The position numbers were made by a program, and so were the translations under genes. Positions 60,524 to 64,000 of a DNA stretch of 64,000 nucleotides are shown here, piece after piece. The DNA is taken from the NCBI RefSeq assembly GCF_002901865.1, contig NZ_PPQF01000047.1, forward strand, positions 1 through 64,000, written 5' to 3'. This DNA is from Staphylococcus agnetis (GTDB taxonomy: Bacteria; Bacillota; Bacilli; Staphylococcales; Staphylococcaceae). The first letter of the stretch is position 1. Every line of letters begins with the position of its first letter. Below the pieces are notes generated by a model. That model did not search any database. It worked only from the letters and a program-made list of their open reading frames with translations, and was not told the origin of the DNA.

Positions 60524-61717
60524 CTATTGATATAATTTTGTTTGATTACGGTGCTTTTCAGCGTCACCTAATCGTTGACGTAAATTAGCCTCTAATTGTT
60601 GTAAATCTTTTTCAGCTTGCATACGTTTTTGTCTACCTTCAGCTTGAATTTGAAGCGTTTCTTCAATCGTTTGTATAATGTTATCTTGTGTTGTTTTTAA
60701 CGTTTCAATATCAACAATACCACGTTCATTTTCTTCAGCTGTAATACGTGCATTTTGTTTTAACATTTCAGAATTTCTAAGGAGTATTTCATTCGTTGTA
60801 TCCGTCACTTGTTTTTGAGCAACTGCTGCTTTATTTTGACGTTGTAACGTAAGGGCAATGGCCATTTGATTTTTCCATAATGGGATACTTGTTAAAATAG
60901 AACTTTGTATTTTTTCAGCCAATGCTTGATTAATATTTTGAATCATTCGAATTTGTGGTGCAGATTGTAACGTAATTTGACGCGACAATTGTAAATCATA
61001 AATACGCTTTTCTAAGCGATCTACAAACTGTTCCATATCTGCAACATCTTGTACAGCCATTTGGTTATCACTTTGTTGTACCTTCGTACGCATTTCAGGT
61101 AACACATGGGTAACAATTTCATGCTTTTTCTCTTCAGCTGCTGCAATATATAAATTTAAAACATCATAATAATCTTTATTTTGAGTATAAAGTTGATCTA
61201 ATAGCTTGTTATCTTTAACAAGTAATGATTTATTTTTATCAAGTTCTACCGAAATACGATCAACTTGAGCACTCACCGATTGCATGCGAGAAAAAAGCTG
61301 TTGCATTGAATTTTTTGAACGCTTAAACCATTTCTTTAACATACCATCATTTTTTTGTGATAATTCTTCAGGATTTACTTCTTTTAATTTTTTCATTAAG
61401 CTTTCTAAAGTATCACCAATTGGACCAACGTCTTTGGACTGAATTTCACTTAACATTTGATGTGAAAATTGAGATAAATGAGATTGCGCATTTGAGCCAA
61501 AGTGTAACAAACTGTCATGGTCTAAAGGCTTAATTTGTTGTGATAGACTTTTAATTTTTTCTTGATCTTGCTTAGAAAATTGCGGTTGTTTTTCATTGGT
61601 CTCTTCTAAATGCATTTGGTCTGATGGGGTCTTTTTTTGATCATTATTATCAAATGAACTAAAATAGTGATCTAATGGATGACCTTGATCAACTTTTGAC
61701 ATATCATTATCTCTCAT
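60524..61717 (-). CDS. telA: TelA-like toxic anion resistance protein
   Basis: TelA/KlaA family protein, 397 residues, mostly long helices and coiled coil with no membrane segment. The block SSILTSIPLWKNQMAIALTLQRQ and the following helix with NEILLRNSEMLKQNA are family hallmarks. Members have been linked to tellurite and cell-wall antibiotic tolerance, but the mechanism is unclear. The start at 61717 has GGAG eight bases upstream, within xpaC, and overlaps the xpaC stop by 4 bases. Confidence 0.9.
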   Translation of the reverse strand: MRDNDMSKVDQGHPLDHYFSSFDNNDQKKTPSDQMHLEETNEKQPQFSKQDQEKIKSLSQQIKPLDHDSLLHFGSNAQSHLSQFSHQMLSEIQSKDVGPIGDTLESLMKKLKEVNPEELSQKNDGMLKKWFKRSKNSMQQLFSRMQSVSAQVDRISVELDKNKSLLVKDNKLLDQLYTQNKDYYDVLNLYIAAAEEKKHEIVTHVLPEMRTKVQQSDNQMAVQDVADMEQFVDRLEKRIYDLQLSRQITLQSAPQIRMIQNINQALAEKIQSSILTSIPLWKNQMAIALTLQRQNKAAVAQKQVTDTTNEILLRNSEMLKQNARITAEENERGIVDIETLKTTQDNIIQTIEETLQIQAEGRQKRMQAEKDLQQLEANLRQRLGDAEKHRNQTKLYQ

Positions 61718-62349
61718 TTTTCATGCTCCATTTCTTTTCGTTTTTGATACATTTTATTAAGTCTCATTTCAGTATCTAATTGATTATAGTCCTGTGCATT
61801 AACTTCTTTTAAATCAGCGACTAAAGTGCGTCTGACTTCTTCAAGTGTTATTCGAGTTTGTTGCAGCATTTGACGTTCTTCAGCTGACTTAGCAGGCATT
61901 TTTGCAAGTCGTGTATAGCTTTCTATTAAATTTAATGCATTATCAATATGTGTATAATAAAAACTTTCAATGTTATAGAATAGATCCGGTCTTTGACGAA
62001 CGGTCGTATTTACCGTTCTAGAAATACGGTAAATATCATTCACTAGTTTAAAATCATTTATGGACCGCACATTGATAAACGTTTTAAAAATACGTTTGAT
62101 TTTATTTTGAGCCGTATGAATTTGATGCGTAATATAACGATAGTCTTTACGCGATAGATTTAATTCCTTCAAGTAACTTCTTGATGTTAATCTTTGAGTA
62201 GGAATGTACCCTAATATAAATCCAGCAGAACCAATTAAAATATCATATATTAACATAATATCTAGTGTGAAAATACTTGTTATAAATGCACCAATTGCTA
62301 CTGGAATTCCTACAAGTCCTCCAAAAAGCCTTGAAATTTGATATCTCAT
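61714..62349 (-). CDS. xpaC: XpaC family membrane protein
   Basis: A 211-residue protein of the XpaC family (named for 5-bromo-4-chloroindolyl phosphate hydrolysis in Bacillus). Two adjacent N-terminal membrane helices (about 8-28 and 30-50) precede a long helical cytoplasmic part. ATG 62349 is preferred because GAAGGAAG ends six bases upstream; the ATG at 62355 abuts it. The xpaC-telA pair is the common arrangement, which suggests the two act together at the membrane. Confidence 0.87.
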   Translation of the reverse strand: MRYQISRLFGGLVGIPVAIGAFITSIFTLDIMLIYDILIGSAGFILGYIPTQRLTSRSYLKELNLSRKDYRYITHQIHTAQNKIKRIFKTFINVRSINDFKLVNDIYRISRTVNTTVRQRPDLFYNIESFYYTHIDNALNLIESYTRLAKMPAKSAEERQMLQQTRITLEEVRRTLVADLKEVNAQDYNQLDTEMRLNKMYQKRKEMEHEK

Positions 62350-62371
62350 AGTCATCTTCCTTCATATATCA

Positions 62372-62641
62372 TCATTCTGTTTTAAAATCAGTTAACGTCG
62401 TATCTATATCTTTTGATTCAATTGTATAATCGCTCACATCAGAAGCAGGTGAGGCACCTTTAATTACGGCTTCAGTAAATGTCTTTAAGTTTTCTTCAGA
62501 TCCTTGTGCGTCTACTTCAACAAAATCTTGCACATTTTTAACATAACCTACAATGTCATATTTCAATGCAAGCCTTTGTGTAAAATAACGAAAGCCCACA
62601 CCTTGAACACGTCCATAAACGCGTATGAAATTATGTTTCAT
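62372..62641 (-). CDS. acyP: Acylphosphatase
   Basis: Small enzyme (89 residues) that hydrolyses acyl phosphates such as acetyl phosphate. The catalytic Arg18 is in GRVQGVGFRYF and the catalytic Asn36 in GYVKNVQDF, both intact. ATG 62641 has GAGGTGG upstream. It lies 22 bases before xpaC, so the three minus-strand genes probably form one operon. Confidence 0.96.
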   Translation of the reverse strand: MKHNFIRVYGRVQGVGFRYFTQRLALKYDIVGYVKNVQDFVEVDAQGSEENLKTFTEAVIKGASPASDVSDYTIESKDIDTTLTDFKTE

Positions 62642-62650
62642 AACTACCAC

Positions 62651-63031
62651 CTCTTATGTTAATTATACGGATTTTAGATTATAAAGACTAATAATTTGCC
62701 AACGAAATGCTATATAATTGCGTCACATGAAATGATGAGCTTTTAACATTATAAGAATGTTAAACTAGGGGAGTACTGTACATGCAATGAAGCATTTTTT
62801 GTGCAATAACATCGTCACTTCGTTTAATCTGTATATAGGTTCTATCATCATTAACATTGAATGCGTATCAATCATCAGCTTATGATTATTATGAGACGTT
62901 CTTTAATGTTAGATTGTTTGAACGCTTACATATATACTATGAGTTGCATTACTCTATTATTACTTGCAATTCAATGCAAAAACACTTATTTTGATAGATA
63001 TTACGATTTGTAAGAATAGGGGGCTAAGTCA
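62651..63031 (+). other. Gap between acyP and msaA-like gene
   Basis: About 380 bases without a recognised gene. An extended -10 (TGCTATATA near 62708-62716) points toward the msaA-like gene. A ribosome binding site AGGGGAG (62767-62773) is followed by a two-codon frame (ATG CAA TGA at 62782-62790) and a 32-codon frame overlapping it. Confidence 0.5.
62787..62885 (+). CDS. Possible small hydrophobic ORF
   Basis: A 32-residue frame beginning MKHFLCNNIVTSF, hydrophobic in its middle. Its ATG overlaps the stop of a two-codon frame (ATGCAATGA) that sits at the ideal distance from AGGGGAG, so it could be reached only by re-initiation. There is no homology I recognise, and chance is a serious alternative. 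Confidence 0.25.
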   Translation: MKHFLCNNIVTSFNLYIGSIIINIECVSIISL

Positions 63032-63340
63032 ATGTGGGAAGTTGTAAAAATACGCACCGATTATGAAGGGTGGTGGCTTTTTGACGATTGGAGAGACTAT
63101 TCTATCGAAACTTACTACTTTGAAACTTATGCATCGTTTATCAATACATACACACATTTAATTAAAGAAGCACAAGCATCTTATGATAATTGTATCGTAG
63201 GTAAACACCACATGTATGCTTTTTATAATAATTGCGATATGAATTATTGTGAACATTGCGATGAAGATCTTCAAATATTTGATAGCTTTATCATATTAAA
63301 CAATGAAAAAATTTATTATAATCTACCTTTAATTGACTAA
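63032..63340 (+). CDS. DUF1033 protein (MsaA-like)
   Basis: A 102-residue protein starting MWEVVKIRTDYEGWW, the DUF1033 pattern, with a Cys-rich NYCEHCDEDLQ near the end that could bind a metal. In S. aureus a gene at this position next to cspA is part of the msaABCR locus that affects virulence and biofilm; I infer this is the counterpart by position and family. Ribosome binding site TAGGGGG. It reads toward cspA, which has its own promoter. Confidence 0.7.
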   Translation: MWEVVKIRTDYEGWWLFDDWRDYSIETYYFETYASFINTYTHLIKEAQASYDNCIVGKHHMYAFYNNCDMNYCEHCDEDLQIFDSFIILNNEKIYYNLPLID

Positions 63341-63362
63341 TTTAAAAATTTTCATTTCGATA

Positions 63363-63391
63363 TTGCAAATACAGTAGTGTTCACGTATAAT
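63363..63391 (+). promoter_or_regulatory. cspA promoter
   Basis: TTGCAA, 17 bases, TATAAT. The predicted start near 63398 leaves a leader of about 120 bases, typical for cold-shock mRNAs. Confidence 0.8.
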
Positions 63392-63397
63392 AGTTTT

Positions 63398-63518
63398 TAA
63401 GCAATGGCATTATTCCATATTGCAAAGAATATTTTAATGCTTTATATTGTCGAAATAGTATTTTTTGTAATATGCGAATAACGCATATTGAATTTTAGTC
63501 TTGGAGGTTTCACAGATT
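63398..63518 (+). promoter_or_regulatory. Long cspA 5' leader
   Basis: Contains a perfect hairpin AATATGCG / CGCATATT (63469-63489) 12 bases before the TTGGAGG ribosome binding site, and U-rich stretches. Cold-shock leaders often change fold with temperature; that role is inferred here. Confidence 0.55.
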
Positions 63519-63719
63519 ATGAAACAAGGTACAGTAAAATGGTTTAACGCTGAAAAAGGTTTTGGTTTTATCGAAGTTGAAGGTGAAAACGACGTATTCG
63601 TACACTTCTCAGCTATTAACCAAGAAGGTTACAAATCATTAGAAGAAGGTCAATCAGTTGAATTTGAAGTAGTTGAAGGCGACCGCGGTCCACAAGCTGC
63701 AAACGTTGTTAAACTATAA
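63519..63719 (+). CDS. cspA: Cold shock protein CspA
   Basis: Single cold-shock domain protein (66 residues) that binds single-stranded RNA and DNA. RNP1 KGFGFI and RNP2 VFVHFS are intact. In S. aureus this protein is also called MsaB and acts as a global regulator. ATG 63519 follows TTGGAGG. The upstream TTG 63501 overlaps the ribosome binding site and is rejected as the start. Confidence 0.98.
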   Translation: MKQGTVKWFNAEKGFGFIEVEGENDVFVHFSAINQEGYKSLEEGQSVEFEVVEGDRGPQAANVVKL

Positions 63720-63748
63720 TAAATAGATGCAATATTGACTAATACAAA

Positions 63749-63777
63749 ACAGTGAGGAATGCTTCACTGTTTTTTTA
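63749..63777 (+). terminator. cspA terminator
   Basis: Stem ACAGTGAG / TTCACTGT and a run of T bases. Confidence 0.9.
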
Positions 63778-63882
63778 TTTTGTATAAGTGCTTCTCCATA
63801 ATCATCTCAAAACTTCACTTAACACTCTCTTGAGAAGGTAGGTTACACTTATACATAGATGAAACATTTTGATAATACAAAA

Positions 63883-63906
63883 GGGGAACTATCATTTGTA
63901 GTCCCC
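63883..63906 (-). terminator. Minus-strand terminator at window end
   Basis: Stem GGGGACTA / TAGTTCCCC (one bulge) read on the minus strand, followed by TTTT. It ends the partial gene at 63944-64000. Confidence 0.75.
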
Positions 63907-63943
63907 CAATATAACAGTCTCATTAATTAATCAAACGTATCAT

Positions 63944-64000
63944 TTATTTAACGTCATTGATGATGAGTTGACGTAATGACTGCCTTTTTATAACTTCTCT
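63944..64000 (-). CDS. 3' end of a minus-strand gene, possibly lysA
   Basis: The last 18 codons of a gene cut by the window edge, ending REVIKRQSLRQLIINDVK. The stop lies about 40 bases before a terminator, which supports a real gene end. The tail resembles the C terminus of diaminopimelate decarboxylases (an Arg-rich stretch then xLxxLxxxD), and lysA lies next to cspA in S. aureus, so lysA is my best guess. The evidence is thin. Confidence 0.45.
   Translation of the reverse strand, partial: REVIKRQSLRQLIINDVK

Overview
This is a stretch of low-GC Firmicute core chromosome, and gene order and protein sequences point to a Staphylococcus that is probably not S. aureus. The evidence is the order rpsA-der-gpsA-hup-hepS-menG-hepT-ndk-aroCBA, the bacillithiol gene bshA, the arlRS and odhAB blocks, conserved virulence factor C, msrA/msrB with a crr-type IIA gene, and a class B RNase P RNA. 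I cannot name the species. I saw no prophage, insertion sequence, CRISPR array or defence island.

Layout. 1-5.1 kb: 3' end of cmk, then rpsA, der, gpsA and hup (translation, ribosome assembly, phospholipid precursor, nucleoid). 5.2-11.9 kb: menaquinone side-chain and methylation genes (hepS, menG, hepT), ndk and the shikimate genes aroC-aroB-aroA. 11.8-24.6 kb: a TPR protein, ypiB, a DUF1405 membrane protein and a YugP metallopeptidase. A tightly packed run follows: MazG-like, bshA, cca, birA, dinG, asnS, dnaD, nth, ypoC. 24.7-27.6 kb: pbp2 and recU on the minus strand. 27.9-36.7 kb: yppE, ypsA, gpsB, rnpB, an rRNA methyltransferase, rarD, a double dynamin and a 5'-3' exonuclease. 36.8-38.1 kb (minus): an RNase H-like gene and a queuosine-precursor transporter that is frameshifted but still sits behind an apparently intact preQ1-I riboswitch. 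38.3-48.1 kb: small zinc finger, cvfC, bacilliredoxin, thyA-dfrA, degV, msrA-msrB-crr-yozE, ctpA-GNAT-murG-PAP2. 48.7-54.9 kb: arlRS and odhAB. 55.2-60.5 kb: VOC protein, DUF6501, a MoxR/VWA pair and brnQ. 60.5-62.6 kb (minus): acyP-xpaC-telA. 63.0-64.0 kb: DUF1033 (msaA-like), cspA, and the last codons of a minus-strand gene that may be lysA.

How the genes work together. Neighbouring sets build menaquinone and aromatic precursors, make peptidoglycan (pbp2, murG, gpsB, ctpA), maintain thiol redox balance (bshA, bacilliredoxin, msrA/msrB) and feed the TCA cycle (odhAB). Control sites readable in the DNA link several of them to global regulators: a CodY box at brnQ, cre-like sites at odhA and ndk, and a pair of Fur-like boxes on a promoter upstream of arlRS.

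The best leads are regulatory rather than a new protein system: the Fur-like boxes before arlRS, the preQ1 switch on a broken gene, the long palindrome in the hup leader, and a two-codon reading frame overlapping a small ORF before the msaA-like gene.
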